64,000 bases of DNA from Bacteroidota bacterium (GCA_035506275.1 DATJPT010000009.1:62001-126000), one strand, 5' to 3'. Positions 54,785 to 63,862 are shown, numbered from the stretch's first letter. Program-made: numbers and translations. The notes: a model not told the origin generated them from the letters alone.

Positions 54785-55573
54785 CTACTTCTTAAAGATC
54801 ATCCCAAAAAAATCCTGCATATCCGCCCATGATTTCTTGTCCGCCTTTTCATTATACGCCAGAGGAATATTGTACTTCTTTCCGACTTCGGTCGATGCAG
54901 GATTGGTAAAGCTGTGGAGGGCATCTTCGTAGTTCACAACTCTATAGTCGGCTTTCGCCGAATCCATCAGGCTTTTGAATCTGTTGACAACGGACTCGGG
55001 ATTAAATTTGTCGGCGGCTCCGTTGCAGACGAGAATTTTTGCCTTGACCGTTCCGGGTTTCCCCGGGGCCACTGCGGCCAGGCTTCCGTGGAAACTGACC
55101 ACCCCCCGCAAATCGACGCCGGCCGTTGCCATGTTGAGCGCGATGCCGCCGCCGAAGCAGTATCCGATCGCGGCGACGCGGCGCGGGTCGACGGCCGTAT
55201 TCTTTTTGAGAAGGTCCAACGCGGCGGTGAACCGGGCCTTCATGCCGCTCATGTTCTTCATCGCTTCCCCCGATAATTTTCCGGCGTCGGCTGGAGTCTC
55301 GACAACTTTTCCGTCGCCGTACATGTCAACGGCGAACGCAACGTAGCCGAGTTCGGCAAGCATGTCCGCCCGCTTGCGTGAGTAATCGTTGTTGCCCCAC
55401 CATTCATGAACAACAAGAATTCCCGGCCTTTTTTCTTTGAGGGAATCGTCATAGGCAAGATACCCCTTCAGCGTTACACCGTCGGCAGTGTACGTGATTT
55501 CCTGACGGACGATTCCTGCAAGAGCAACAGCGGCACTAAGGAAAAGCGAAAGAAAGAGAGCAAGACGTATCAT
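54785..55573 (-). CDS. Exported dienelactone hydrolase family protein
   Basis: 262-aa alpha/beta hydrolase with a cleavable signal peptide (MIRLALFLSLFLSAAVALAG). The family triad is visible: nucleophile Cys in IGYCFGGGIALN, Asp in NGAADKFNPES and His in EDALHSFTNPAS. Also typical are VVHEWWGNNDYSRKRAD and AFAVDMYGDGK. The start at 55573 has GGAGG 5 nt upstream; an in-frame codon at 55684 would place the signal peptide internally. Substrate is unknown (an exported position argues against classical chlorocatechol breakdown). It lies 107 bp downstream of ychF. Confidence 0.9.
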   Translation of the reverse strand: MIRLALFLSLFLSAAVALAGIVRQEITYTADGVTLKGYLAYDDSLKEKRPGILVVHEWWGNNDYSRKRADMLAELGYVAFAVDMYGDGKVVETPADAGKLSGEAMKNMSGMKARFTAALDLLKKNTAVDPRRVAAIGYCFGGGIALNMATAGVDLRGVVSFHGSLAAVAPGKPGTVKAKILVCNGAADKFNPESVVNRFKSLMDSAKADYRVVNYEDALHSFTNPASTEVGKKYNIPLAYNEKADKKSWADMQDFFGMIFKK

Positions 55574-55680
55574 GCGGCCTCCTTGAAGAAAAATTTGATA
55601 GTGTGGGGAGATCAGGCAGCCGCATTGTACTAAATTGCGGTCGTAAGAGCAACGCGGAAGTTGACGCCGCGGTCGATTCG

Positions 55681-56766
55681 TCAACTGTGGCGGATCGAGA
55701 TAATGTCTCCGTCGGCAACGATGTATTCTTTCCCCTCAAGACGCCAATGGCCCGTTTCTTTTGCTTTCGCGAAAGAGCCGCCTTGGGCGATAAAATGGTC
55801 GTAGTGAACAACCTCCGCTCTGATGAATTTGTTCACAAAGTCGGAATGGATCACTCCGGCCGCCTCCTGGGCAGTCATTCCTTTCTTTATCGTCCACGCC
55901 CTGCACTCGTCTTCGCCGACGGTAAAAAATGACTGAAGGCCGAGAATGGCGTACGCCTCGCGGATCAAGGCGGTCAGGGCCGACTCTTTGATGCCGTATT
56001 CCCCCATGAAGACGGAGGCTTCCTCGTCCGGCAGTTCGGACATCTCCATTTCGATCTTGCCGAAGAACGAAACGACCTTCGTACGGGTTCCATCTTTCTT
56101 CTCCGACACGCGACGGACAATGTCGGCGTACGTTGCAAGCTGAGGCTCGTCGAAGTTCAAGGCGATCAGCATCGGCTTCAAAGAAAGAAGCTGGTAGGTT
56201 TTCAGGATGTTGATCTCGTCTTTCGAGAACTCAACTTCGCGCAGCGGGATCTCTTTGTCGAGGTGATGTCTGCATTTTTCAAGGACGGGCAATTCCTTTT
56301 TCAGATGCTCGTCCTGAGTTTTTTGAATTTGTTTTTGAATCCTGTCGACGCGGGTTTCGACGATGGACAGGTCGGAAATAATAAATTCGGTCTCAAACGA
56401 GGCGATGTCCCGTAGCGCATCGACCGAACCGTCGGGATGAGGAACAGCTTCGTTTTCAAACAAGCGAACTACCTGAACCAGCGCATCGTTCGTCTTAACG
56501 TTCGCGAGAAAATTTGTCGTGAACTGGGTCGAGCCCGATTCCCCCTTTTTTAAGCCGACGACATCGACAAATTCGATGGCGGCATGCACGGTGTTCTTTG
56601 GCGAAAAGATCGCAGAGCATTTATCCAGACGTCCGTCCGGTATCTTGACGATCGCGTGATGCGCCTCCACCTTTGTGAGCACGGAGGGGTCGAGATGTGT
56701 CTTTGTGATGGTCTGAAAAAGGGTTGATTTGCCCGAGAATGGAAGTCCGACAATGCCGATCTGCAT
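55681..56766 (-). CDS. ychF: Obg-related ATPase YchF (OLA1 family)
   Basis: 361-aa P-loop protein. G1 reads GLPFSGKSTLF where most family members have GLPNVGKSTLF; G3 is VDVVGLKKGESG, and the ATP-preferring NxxE-type G4 is in ALNFDEPQL near residue 200. A coiled-coil follows G3, and the C-terminal TGS-like DUF933 domain is complete (FFTVGEDECRAWTIKKGMTA; GVIHSDFVNKFIRAEV; EYIVADGDIISIRHS). YchF binds ribosomes and is linked to oxidative stress. Possibly a diverged paralogue given the altered P-loop. Confidence 0.88.
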   Translation of the reverse strand: MQIGIVGLPFSGKSTLFQTITKTHLDPSVLTKVEAHHAIVKIPDGRLDKCSAIFSPKNTVHAAIEFVDVVGLKKGESGSTQFTTNFLANVKTNDALVQVVRLFENEAVPHPDGSVDALRDIASFETEFIISDLSIVETRVDRIQKQIQKTQDEHLKKELPVLEKCRHHLDKEIPLREVEFSKDEINILKTYQLLSLKPMLIALNFDEPQLATYADIVRRVSEKKDGTRTKVVSFFGKIEMEMSELPDEEASVFMGEYGIKESALTALIREAYAILGLQSFFTVGEDECRAWTIKKGMTAQEAAGVIHSDFVNKFIRAEVVHYDHFIAQGGSFAKAKETGHWRLEGKEYIVADGDIISIRHS

Positions 56767-56852
56767 GGGAGTGCCTTTAGGTCGAATGCGAAGTATGCGT
56801 TAAAGCAGAAACTGTCGCGGGGAAGATACAAAATTTTCGGTAAGAAATATAA

Positions 56853-56889
56853 TAAAAAAAACGGCTTCCGCTATTCCCTGAAGCCGTTT
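56853..56889 (-). terminator. Terminator after the Spy-like gene
   Basis: On the minus strand, a 10-bp perfect stem (56880-56889 with 56859-56868) with an 11-nt loop is followed by T7ATT. It lies 32 bp after the stop codon of the minus-strand gene at 56921-57283. Confidence 0.85.
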
Positions 56890-56920
56890 ATCAAAATGGA
56901 AATAAAAAAAGGAGATTACG

Positions 56921-57283
56921 TTAGTTTTGCCGTTGGCGCATCATCTCTTCCCGCGCCTTTTTCAGCGCTTCATATTTCTCTTTCTGCGCGGGGGTGAGAA
57001 TCGCTTCGATCTGGTCATCGGTCGTTTTCATCATTTTCATCATTGCATCGCGCCTCGCATCCCGGTCGCTCACGGAATCCATCAACGCCTGTCGTTTCGC
57101 TCCCATGTCCTTGAAAATGACCGTGATCTGATCGGCCTGTTTATCACTCAAACCCAATGAGTCCTTCAGTGCTTTCACCCTCTCTTCGGGGCTCATACGC
57201 ATCATCCCTTGAGCTGATGCGGTGGCTGTGAACACGCCGGCCATGAGGACGACAGCGAATAACAGCGACAAATAGTATCGCAT
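56921..57283 (-). CDS. Spy/CpxP-like exported protein
   Basis: 120 aa: a signal peptide (about 1-25, TATASAQG) followed by a mature part that is all helical and Met/Lys/Arg-rich, with MSPEERVKALKDSLGLSDKQ, then IFKDMGAKRQALMDSV and LTPAQKEKYEALKKAREEMM. The two LTPAQ-type segments resemble the LTXXQ repeat of Spy/CpxP periplasmic chaperones, but it is short and the match is by eye. The start at 57283 has AGGAG 8 nt upstream. Monocistronic, ended by the terminator at 56853-56889. Confidence 0.7.
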   Translation of the reverse strand: MRYYLSLLFAVVLMAGVFTATASAQGMMRMSPEERVKALKDSLGLSDKQADQITVIFKDMGAKRQALMDSVSDRDARRDAMMKMMKTTDDQIEAILTPAQKEKYEALKKAREEMMRQRQN

Positions 57284-57638
57284 AGGTAGCTCCTTCTTTA
57301 GTTGAAAATGATATACGGAATTTGGATTCGACCTAAAAAAACTTCTTGCTTGCATATTAGATAACCAATGGTCCAAAAGGTTTAACCGCTGGCAGCATTA
57401 CAATTTGAGAAATTTCCTGCTCGCCCTCAAACTTTGTTTGGGAGGGAGAAGGGAACATTTCTTTCAGCTGAAAACATCGGGCACTGGATTCGCGCCGTTC
57501 CCAATGTGAGATTGGGAACGAGCGAACCCTCGTGCCAAAAGGTCCCAGGCTGAGACTGTAACACTCCCTAACTGCTTCGTTGCTATTGGCAGCCGATTTT
57601 TCTACTTTTTCTAAACAAGGCGATTTTTTGAAGAGAAA
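57284..57638. other. Gene-free stretch with hairpin elements
   Basis: 355 bp between the divergent Spy-like and yciH genes. Besides promoter space at both ends it holds an imperfect hairpin around 57424-57446 (CAAAC-TTT-GTTTG core) and a perfect one at 57496-57520 (entered separately). No reading frame here looks coding. Confidence 0.6.
57496..57520. repeat. Perfect inverted repeat CGTTCCCAAT/ATTGGGAACG
   Basis: 10-bp arms (57496-57505 and 57511-57520) with a 5-nt loop GTGAG. A similar GTTCCC-containing hairpin occurs at 46921-46939. The text resembles a dispersed intergenic element I have seen in diverse bacterial genomes, but copy number cannot be judged from this window. Confidence 0.7.
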
Positions 57639-57968
57639 ATGAAATTAACATCGTTTGCCGACCTCGATCAACTCCTCCCAGAAGGCGAACGTACCTCAAT
57701 GACGGAACAGAAGAAGGCCGCTCCGCATCACGGAAAAGGAAATCCGGTTCGGGTTTTTCTCGATACAAAAGGAAGAAAGGGGAAGGCCGTCACGGTCGTT
57801 GCGGGGCTGAAGCACAATCCCGCGACAATGGAAGAGATCGCTAAAATTCTCAAGCAACATTGCGGTGCAGGGGGAACGGTCAAGGAGGGGAACATTGAAA
57901 TCCAGGGGGACCAGCGTGCAAGAGTGAAGGAAAAGTTGAAAGCGATCGGCTATGCGCCGGCTGAATAG
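57639..57968 (+). CDS. yciH: SUI1/eIF1-like protein YciH
   Basis: 109-aa small protein of the eIF1/SUI1 fold, an accessory of translation initiation in bacteria. The core VFLDTKGRKGKAVTVVAGL near residue 42, then LKQHCGAGGTVKEGNIEIQG and ERLKAIGY-type ending (VKEKLKAIGYAPAE) are typical. ATG at 57639 with a purine-rich GAAGAGAAA upstream. Monocistronic. Confidence 0.93.
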   Translation: MKLTSFADLDQLLPEGERTSMTEQKKAAPHHGKGNPVRVFLDTKGRKGKAVTVVAGLKHNPATMEEIAKILKQHCGAGGTVKEGNIEIQGDQRARVKEKLKAIGYAPAE

Positions 57969-58038
57969 GTTTTGAAGGTGATAGGTTTATAAAGAATTTT
58001 ACTCAATATCATAAAAAAATTTTGAGAGGTATTATTTT

Positions 58039-59028
58039 ATGGAAATGCGAACACTCGGAAAGGGCGGTCCGAAAGTATCAGCTATCGGCCTAGGGTGCAT
58101 GGGGATGTCGGAATTTTACGGCGCCGGCGACGATAACGAATCGATCGCTACGATTCACCGCGCCCTGGACCTTGGCCTTAATTTTCTCGATACCGCCGAT
58201 ATGTACGGCCCGTTCAAGAATGAAGTGCTGGTTGGAAAAGCGATCAAGGGGGTACGCAGCAAGGTTTTTCTCGCTACGAAGTTCGGCATTCATCGGGATC
58301 CGGCTGACCCGCTGAAGCGAAGCGTGAATGGAAAGCCCGAGTACGTCCGCTCTTCGTGCGACGCGAGTCTTCGGCGATTGGGCGTCGATGTCATCGACCT
58401 CTATTATCTCCACCGCGTCGACCCGAACACGCCGATCGAAGAAACAGTCGGAGCGATGAGTGGCCTTGTCAAAGAAGGGAAGGTACGGTACATAGGGCTG
58501 TCGGAAGCCGGCGCGAATACTCTCAGGCGCGCCTGCAAGGTGCATCCGATCACCGCGCTTCAAACGGAATACTCGCTCTGGTCGCGCGATCCGGAAGAAG
58601 AGATCCTCGGGGCATGCCGTGAACTTGGCATCGGGTTCGTCGCCTACAGTCCTCTTGGCCGCGGATTCCTCACCGGCGGGATCAAACGAATGGAAGACCT
58701 GGCGCCCAACGACTTCCGCCGGAATTCACCCCGTTTTCAGGGAGAAAATTTCCAGCACAATCTCGACCTCGTGAAGAAGGTCGAAAAGATCGCTGCAGAA
58801 AAAAAATGCGCACCGTCGCAGCTTGCATTAGCGTGGGTGATGGCTCAGGGGAGCGATATTGTTCCTATCCCCGGCACAAAGCGGCGGAAATATCTCGAAG
58901 AGAACATCGCAGCCGCTTCACTTGCGCTGACGAAAGAGGACCTTCGCCGTATCGACGAAGCCATGCCGCGCGGGGCAGCCTCCGGCCTTCGCTATCCTGC
59001 CGCGACGATGTCTTCTGTGAACAGGTGA
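58039..59028 (+). CDS. Aldo/keto reductase
   Basis: 329-aa NADPH-dependent TIM-barrel oxidoreductase of the AKR13/YakC-like branch. The catalytic tetrad is visible: Asp and Tyr in [14 protein letters not shown], Lys in [10 protein letters not shown] and His in [12 protein letters not shown]. Cofactor motifs [25 protein letters not shown] and [16 protein letters not shown] follow. The start is preceded by GAGAGG at a rather long distance. The 39 bp to the next gene are short, so the next gene may share the transcript. Physiological substrate unknown. Confidence 0.93.
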   Translation: MEMRTLGKGGPKVSAIGLGCMGMSEFYGAGDDNESIATIHRALDLGLNFLDTADMYGPFKNEVLVGKAIKGVRSKVFLATKFGIHRDPADPLKRSVNGKPEYVRSSCDASLRRLGVDVIDLYYLHRVDPNTPIEETVGAMSGLVKEGKVRYIGLSEAGANTLRRACKVHPITALQTEYSLWSRDPEEEILGACRELGIGFVAYSPLGRGFLTGGIKRMEDLAPNDFRRNSPRFQGENFQHNLDLVKKVEKIAAEKKCAPSQLALAWVMAQGSDIVPIPGTKRRKYLEENIAAASLALTKEDLRRIDEAMPRGAASGLRYPAATMSSVNR

Positions 59029-59067
59029 TTCTTCGATTCATGGAATTTCGCATCACTGTGCATTCTC

Positions 59068-60315
59068 ATGAAGCCAAGTAAAAGCAAAGCACGCAAGACT
59101 CCGGATGCGGCGGGGAAGAACTATTCGAAAATTTTCACCGCCGCTGCGGCTGGAATCGGCTTAGCGGCCGCCGCGTATTTTGTCATCCCCCTTCTTTTTG
59201 CGGTTCACACAAAACCGCCGCAAGCTCTTCCGGCAGGGGAGGCCAAGGCGTTGAAGCCGGAAGATGCGCTGGCCATCACCGTTCAGCGGGCGTATGCGGT
59301 TGATGCACGATTTCAAGAAGTGTACAACAATGGCTGGGAGGCTGCGAACGGAGCGATCGGCGAGGCGTTTCTCTATGCCGCAACCGGCGACCAGAATTTG
59401 CTGGATCGGTACGAGCATGTTCGGAAGCTGACCGATCTTTTCAACGGCACATGGGTTGACGACCGTGCATGGATCTGTCTGGCAGAGCTGTACTGGTGGC
59501 AGTTCTCGGGGAAGAAAAACAAGGAATGGGTGGACGACGCCGAGAAACGCTACATGGAAGCGAGGAATGAGGGACGCCTCTCGAATAAGGAAGGATTCTG
59601 GAGCTGGTACACCTGGCCGCCAAATGCGAAAATCAATGATATGATCCTCACCAACAGCAACACGAACCAGATGGTGACGGTTGCCTGTATGCTCTATGAA
59701 GCAACCCGCAACCGACGGTTTTACACCGACGCCATCGGGGTGTGGGAGGGGGACGGTAAATATCCGGGAATCGAAAAGACCTTTTACAGGGGAGACGGCA
59801 AATGGGAGGGAAAAGGGGGAATGGCCGCGTTTGGAAAACAGCTGCCGTGGGAGAGCGCCTCGTACTTGTCGGTCGTCGCCGCAATGTACAGAATGACTGG
59901 AAACCCGAAATACAAGGCAATCGCCGCAGCCTCGGCGAAGTACATTATGGATCCGGCGCATGGCTGGGTCGATTCGACAGATTTTTATCAGCTCCGGATG
60001 GACGGAAACGGAGCCTTCGTTCATTTTGTTCTTGATGCGTACCTCATTGCGCCGGAATTGCTTCCCGACATTCCTTTCAAAGTAGAAAAAATGCTGGAGC
60101 ATGTTTGGTCGAACCATCACGGCGCTTCTTATGTTCTTCTTCATAGACTCGGCGATGACGGCATCCGCAACGGATGGAATCCGCGGGGGGGTGAGGAGGG
60201 ATACGGCGTCGACCAAATCGGGACGGTGCATCCGCAATCGCAGGCCGTACGCGCGTTCGGCGTGTTTGCCTACGTGCTTCGCGGGATGCTTGACAGGCAA
60301 CTGGAGAAAAAATAG
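59068..60315 (+). CDS. Membrane-anchored six-hairpin glycosidase-like protein (GH76-like)
   Basis: 415 aa: a basic N-terminus, one membrane helix (about 23-46), then a periplasmic alpha/alpha-barrel-like domain. Features reminiscent of family GH76 alpha-1,6-mannanases: WVDDRAWICLAELYWW near residue 130 (adjacent Asp pair), NTNQMVTVACMLYEATRN near 195, a repeat of aromatic hairpins (WESASYLSVVAAMYRMTGNP) and a DSTDFYQLRMDG segment. The match to GH76 is by eye and not close, so the enzyme class is tentative. It lies 39 bp after the aldo/keto reductase and two genes before a clear GH47 mannosidase. Confidence 0.55.
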   Translation: MKPSKSKARKTPDAAGKNYSKIFTAAAAGIGLAAAAYFVIPLLFAVHTKPPQALPAGEAKALKPEDALAITVQRAYAVDARFQEVYNNGWEAANGAIGEAFLYAATGDQNLLDRYEHVRKLTDLFNGTWVDDRAWICLAELYWWQFSGKKNKEWVDDAEKRYMEARNEGRLSNKEGFWSWYTWPPNAKINDMILTNSNTNQMVTVACMLYEATRNRRFYTDAIGVWEGDGKYPGIEKTFYRGDGKWEGKGGMAAFGKQLPWESASYLSVVAAMYRMTGNPKYKAIAAASAKYIMDPAHGWVDSTDFYQLRMDGNGAFVHFVLDAYLIAPELLPDIPFKVEKMLEHVWSNHHGASYVLLHRLGDDGIRNGWNPRGGEEGYGVDQIGTVHPQSQAVRAFGVFAYVLRGMLDRQLEKK

Positions 60316-60360
60316 CCGGGGCGGATCCCGGTATTTTTTTCATCAACGAAGAGAAGAGCA

Positions 60361-61035
60361 ATGGCGAAGAACAAAAACCTGAAAGCGGTCTTTTGGATCC
60401 TCGGACTTTTTGCTGTGTGCATCTGTGCGGTGTTCCTGGGCGGAGGACCAGGAAGAGAGTCAATGGGACATGAAGGAGATCAACGATTGATGACAACAAC
60501 ATTGGATACGGCGACGTTCGCCGCGGGCTGCTTTTGGTGCGTCGAAGCGGTCTTTCAGGAACTGAAAGGCGTGCAATCAGTCGTGTCGGGATATACCGGA
60601 GGGACCGTCGAAAATCCGAGTTATGAAGAGGTGTGCACCGGATCGACGGGTCATGCCGAGGCATGCATGATCACCTACGACCCGAGCGTCATCACCTACG
60701 CCGAGCTGCTCGAAGTTTTCTGGAAAACGCATGACCCTACCACGTTGAACCGGCAGGGGAACGATACCGGCACGCAATACCGTTCGGCGATCTTCTATCA
60801 TAACGATGAGCAGAAGCGACTTGCGGAGCACTATAAGAAGGAGCTTGATTCAGCCGGCGCCTTCGATGCACCGATCGTTACCGAGATCGCTCCGTTCACG
60901 AAATTCTATAAGGCGGAAAATTATCATCAGAACTACTACAACGACCACGGGGCGCAGCCATACTGTGTATTTGTCATCAGGCCCAAAGTCGCTAAATTCC
61001 GCAAAGTGTTCAAGGATAAATTGAAAGATCATTAG
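60361..61035 (+). CDS. msrA: Peptide methionine-S-sulfoxide reductase A, membrane-anchored
   Basis: 224-aa repair enzyme for oxidised methionine (S form). The catalytic Cys is in AAGCFWCVEAVFQELKG near residue 59. Other motifs: YTGGTVENPSYEEVCTGSTG, HDPTTLNRQGNDTGTQYRS and NYHQNYYNDHG. Residues 8-28 form a hydrophobic anchor, placing it in the periplasm or on the membrane, unlike the cytosolic form. No msrB is adjacent. It lies 45 bp after the GH76-like gene and 14 bp before the GH47 gene. Confidence 0.95.
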   Translation: MAKNKNLKAVFWILGLFAVCICAVFLGGGPGRESMGHEGDQRLMTTTLDTATFAAGCFWCVEAVFQELKGVQSVVSGYTGGTVENPSYEEVCTGSTGHAEACMITYDPSVITYAELLEVFWKTHDPTTLNRQGNDTGTQYRSAIFYHNDEQKRLAEHYKKELDSAGAFDAPIVTEIAPFTKFYKAENYHQNYYNDHGAQPYCVFVIRPKVAKFRKVFKDKLKDH

Positions 61036-61049
61036 CCGCTCCCATCCCA

Positions 61050-62414
61050 ATGCATAGCACCACATTTTCCCGGTTAATAAATAGAGGGGCGCTTTTTGTT
61101 CTGGTCGGTTGCGCCTTGACTTCTCACGCGAACGGGCAACAGCAGCTGGCGGATTCTGTCCGGGCTGAATTTGTGCACGCCTGGAACGGCTACAAACAGT
61201 ACGCCTGGGGGCATGATGCCCTGCGGCCGCTGTCAAAAAAGCCTCGTGATTGGTACGGCACGTCGCTGTGTATGACCCCGGTCGATGCGTACGATGCCAT
61301 GCTCATCATGGGGCTTTCTGATGAAGCGGCAGAAGCGAAAACATTAATTCTGGACAGCCTGTCGTTCAACAAGAATATCGAGGTCCTGAGTTTTGAGATC
61401 ACCATCCGGCTGCTCGGCGGTCTTCTCAGCGCTTACGGGATCGACAGAGACAAACGGCTTCTCGCGTTGGCGCAGGACCTCGGCGACCGGTTGCTTCCCG
61501 TATTTAATACGCCTACCGGCATGCCGTACCGTTACGTCAATCTGCAAACGGGAAAGATCCGGGATTCGATCAATAACCCGGCCGAGATCGGCACATCGCT
61601 CCTCGAATTCGGAACGCTGAGCAAGCTCACCGGAAATCCCGCGTATTATGAAAAGTCGAAGAAAGCGATTGTTGCATTATATGCGCGGCGATCTTCCGTC
61701 GGTTTGGTGGGGAGTTGGATCAATGTGCAGACAGGAGAATGGGTCGACAGCAGCAGCCACATCGGAGGCGGAATTGATTCCTACTATGAATATCTCTACA
61801 AAGCCTGGCTCCTTTTTGGCGACGAGGATTGTAAGAAGATGGCAGAAGAGAGCTTCAAATCAGTGAACCGCTACGTTATCGATACTTCGTACGGAAGTCT
61901 ATGGTACGGTCATGTTGCGATGGGAAGCGGCAAACGGACAGCGACGCTCTTCGGGTCGCTCGAAGCTTTTTATCCCGCACTTCTGGCATTATCGGGCGAC
62001 ACAAAAAGAGCCGTTGCACTGGAACGATCGTGCTTCAAAATGTGGACGCTCGCCAATGTAGAACCGGAAGAGATCGATTACTCCAGCATGAAGGTGACCG
62101 ACGCTGCATATCACCTTCGTCCCGAAATCATGGAATCTGCCTATTACCTTTATCGAATAACGGGAAAGGATGAATTTCCCGCCATGGGCGAAATATTTTT
62201 CAATAACCTTGTCAAATATTGCCGGACCGACGTTGCCTATGCCGCGCTCAGCAACGTCATAACCAAAGAAAAGAGGGACGAGATGGAAAGTTTCTTCTTT
62301 GCCGAGACGCTCAAATATCTCTATCTTCTTTTCGCCCCCCCCGCAGCATTGAATTTCGATAAGGTCGTTTTCAACACCGAAGCTCATCCCCTTCACCGGG
62401 TCATGGAACGATAA
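61050..62414 (+). CDS. Glycoside hydrolase family 47 alpha-mannosidase
   Basis: 454-aa exported protein with extensive GH47 signatures: FVHAWNGYKQYAWGHDALRP near residue 35, FEITIRLLGGLLSAYG (Glu116), PAEIGTSLLEFGTLSKLTG, GGIDSYYEYLYKAW (Asp243), LRPEIMESAYYLYRITG (Glu359), ESFFFAETLKYLYLLF and FNTEAHPLH (Thr443, the calcium ligand). The three acids align with the catalytic residues of ER mannosidase I. The signal has LVGC at 18-21, allowing lipoprotein processing, or cleavage after HANG. GH47 cleaves alpha-1,2-linked mannose; it is mainly a eukaryotic family with few bacterial members. The next gene follows after 4 bp. Confidence 0.92.
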   Translation: MHSTTFSRLINRGALFVLVGCALTSHANGQQQLADSVRAEFVHAWNGYKQYAWGHDALRPLSKKPRDWYGTSLCMTPVDAYDAMLIMGLSDEAAEAKTLILDSLSFNKNIEVLSFEITIRLLGGLLSAYGIDRDKRLLALAQDLGDRLLPVFNTPTGMPYRYVNLQTGKIRDSINNPAEIGTSLLEFGTLSKLTGNPAYYEKSKKAIVALYARRSSVGLVGSWINVQTGEWVDSSSHIGGGIDSYYEYLYKAWLLFGDEDCKKMAEESFKSVNRYVIDTSYGSLWYGHVAMGSGKRTATLFGSLEAFYPALLALSGDTKRAVALERSCFKMWTLANVEPEEIDYSSMKVTDAAYHLRPEIMESAYYLYRITGKDEFPAMGEIFFNNLVKYCRTDVAYAALSNVITKEKRDEMESFFFAETLKYLYLLFAPPAALNFDKVVFNTEAHPLHRVMER

Positions 62415-62418
62415 CCCC

Positions 62419-63378
62419 ATGTCTCTCTTTTCATTCTCAGCCAGAACTCTGTCCTGCTCCATTGCCGTCGCCGCCGTTCTCTGCCTTTCAGCGACGGCTT
62501 CCCATGCCGCCTGGCCCGTAGAAAGAGGCTACAAGGTTATCAACGGCGTCTCGCATTATTATGAAGTGATCGGGGAAGGAGTTCCGATCGTCGTTGTTCA
62601 CGGGGGCCCCGGACTCGACCATAGTTATTTTCTCCCTCAAATGAAGGAGCTGGCGAAAAATTACAGACTGATCTTTTACGATCAGCGCGGAATGGGGAAA
62701 ACCTCGGCCGATTTTGACGTGAAGCGGATGACGATGGATGATCTCGTCGAGGATCTGGACGGAATAAGGCAGGCATTCGGGCTGGAAAAAATGAATCTGA
62801 TGGGGCATTCATGGGGAGGACTGGTGTCGATGTTTTATGCCATAAAATATCCCGGCCGATTGCGATCATTGATCCTCAGCAACTCAACGCCGGCAAGTCC
62901 CGCGTTGCGCGATCGATCGTTCGGGATGATGGCGCAAAAGACGTCCAGAGATGACAGCCTCGCTGAATCGCAGATCGCGCAAACAGATTCATTCAAGAAA
63001 AGAGACCCGTCGGCGATGGCAAAATATTTTCGCCTCCTTTTTCGCGGCTCGTTCCGCGACAAACGCTTTGCGGACAGTCTGACGCTGGAATTCGATTCGA
63101 CGTATGCTTCGAAAAGTGCCATGGTGCAGCAATTATACAACGATACCAGGATTCAGACATACGATATCCATAGGCGGTTGAACGCCGTCACCTGTCCGAC
63201 GCTGATCATCGCAGGTGCGGACGACGCCGCAGTCCCCGAGGCTAATGAACAAATCCATGAGAGCATTCGCGGCTCTCAGTACGTTATACTTCCCGACTGC
63301 GGGCATTTCCCGTTCATTGAAGCGGGCGAAAAGTTCTTTCCCCTGGTTAGGAATTTTCTGAAGACTGCGACAGAATGA
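62419..63378 (+). CDS. Exported proline-iminopeptidase-like alpha/beta hydrolase
   Basis: 319 aa with a signal peptide (about 1-30, ASHAAW). The fold is complete: VVVHGGPGLDHSYFLPQ oxyanion strand, FYDQRGMGKTS, nucleophile elbow MGHSWGGLVSMFYAIKYP (Ser near residue 133), acid in AGADDAAVPEANEQ and His in LPDCGHFPFIEAGE. Proline iminopeptidase and related peptidases share these; substrate not certain. It is the intact homologue of the gene at 49166. It follows GH47 by 4 bp, so the two are very probably one transcript. Confidence 0.9.
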   Translation: MSLFSFSARTLSCSIAVAAVLCLSATASHAAWPVERGYKVINGVSHYYEVIGEGVPIVVVHGGPGLDHSYFLPQMKELAKNYRLIFYDQRGMGKTSADFDVKRMTMDDLVEDLDGIRQAFGLEKMNLMGHSWGGLVSMFYAIKYPGRLRSLILSNSTPASPALRDRSFGMMAQKTSRDDSLAESQIAQTDSFKKRDPSAMAKYFRLLFRGSFRDKRFADSLTLEFDSTYASKSAMVQQLYNDTRIQTYDIHRRLNAVTCPTLIIAGADDAAVPEANEQIHESIRGSQYVILPDCGHFPFIEAGEKFFPLVRNFLKTATE

Positions 63379-63415
63379 CCGAGAGCATGTTCCCCCTCCA
63401 CCAAACAGCATTTCA

Positions 63416-63862
63416 ATGAGCGTGCTTCCGGCAATATTGTCGATCCGCCGTCATTTTCTTTTTGCCCTCGCTGGATGTTTTTGGACGGTCGCAGGAGGGA
63501 TCCTTTGTTTTCGGGGAGCGATCTGGCTCGGATTGTTGTCGGCACCGGCGGCAGTTGCTGTCGCGCTGATCAGCGCTGCATGTGCCGCGGCCGGTTATAG
63601 TTTTGGCTTTTCAAAGCTCGTCATCAGGAACATAGAACGCATCAACCGTATGCCCGAACGGGCGAATTGTTTTGCGTTCACCGCCGTGCGCGGCTATGTA
63701 ATGATCGCGCTCATGATGTCGATCGGCATCACATTGCGCAACTCATCGATCCCGAAGTATTATCTTACCGTGCCGTATTTTGTCATGGGAGGGATCCTTC
63801 TTATTGGGAGCGTTCAGTTCTACCGGAAGTTCCTTTCGTCCCTTGCCGAAGCCGCCTCATGA
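63416..63862 (+). CDS. Small membrane protein of unknown function
   Basis: 148 aa with four hydrophobic segments (about 11-33, 36-60, 92-108, 115-135) and a charged loop NIERINRMPERANCF between the second and third. No family recognised. ATG at 63416, 38 bp after the hydrolase stop codon; probably the last gene of the same unit. Confidence 0.6.
   Translation: MSVLPAILSIRRHFLFALAGCFWTVAGGILCFRGAIWLGLLSAPAAVAVALISAACAAAGYSFGFSKLVIRNIERINRMPERANCFAFTAVRGYVMIALMMSIGITLRNSSIPKYYLTVPYFVMGGILLIGSVQFYRKFLSSLAEAAS

Noticed and set aside
59161..60300. 379-codon minus-strand frame opposite the GH76-like gene
   Set aside because: Antisense shadow with no signal, domain or plausible start context; the plus-strand frame has a membrane anchor and glycosidase-like motifs.
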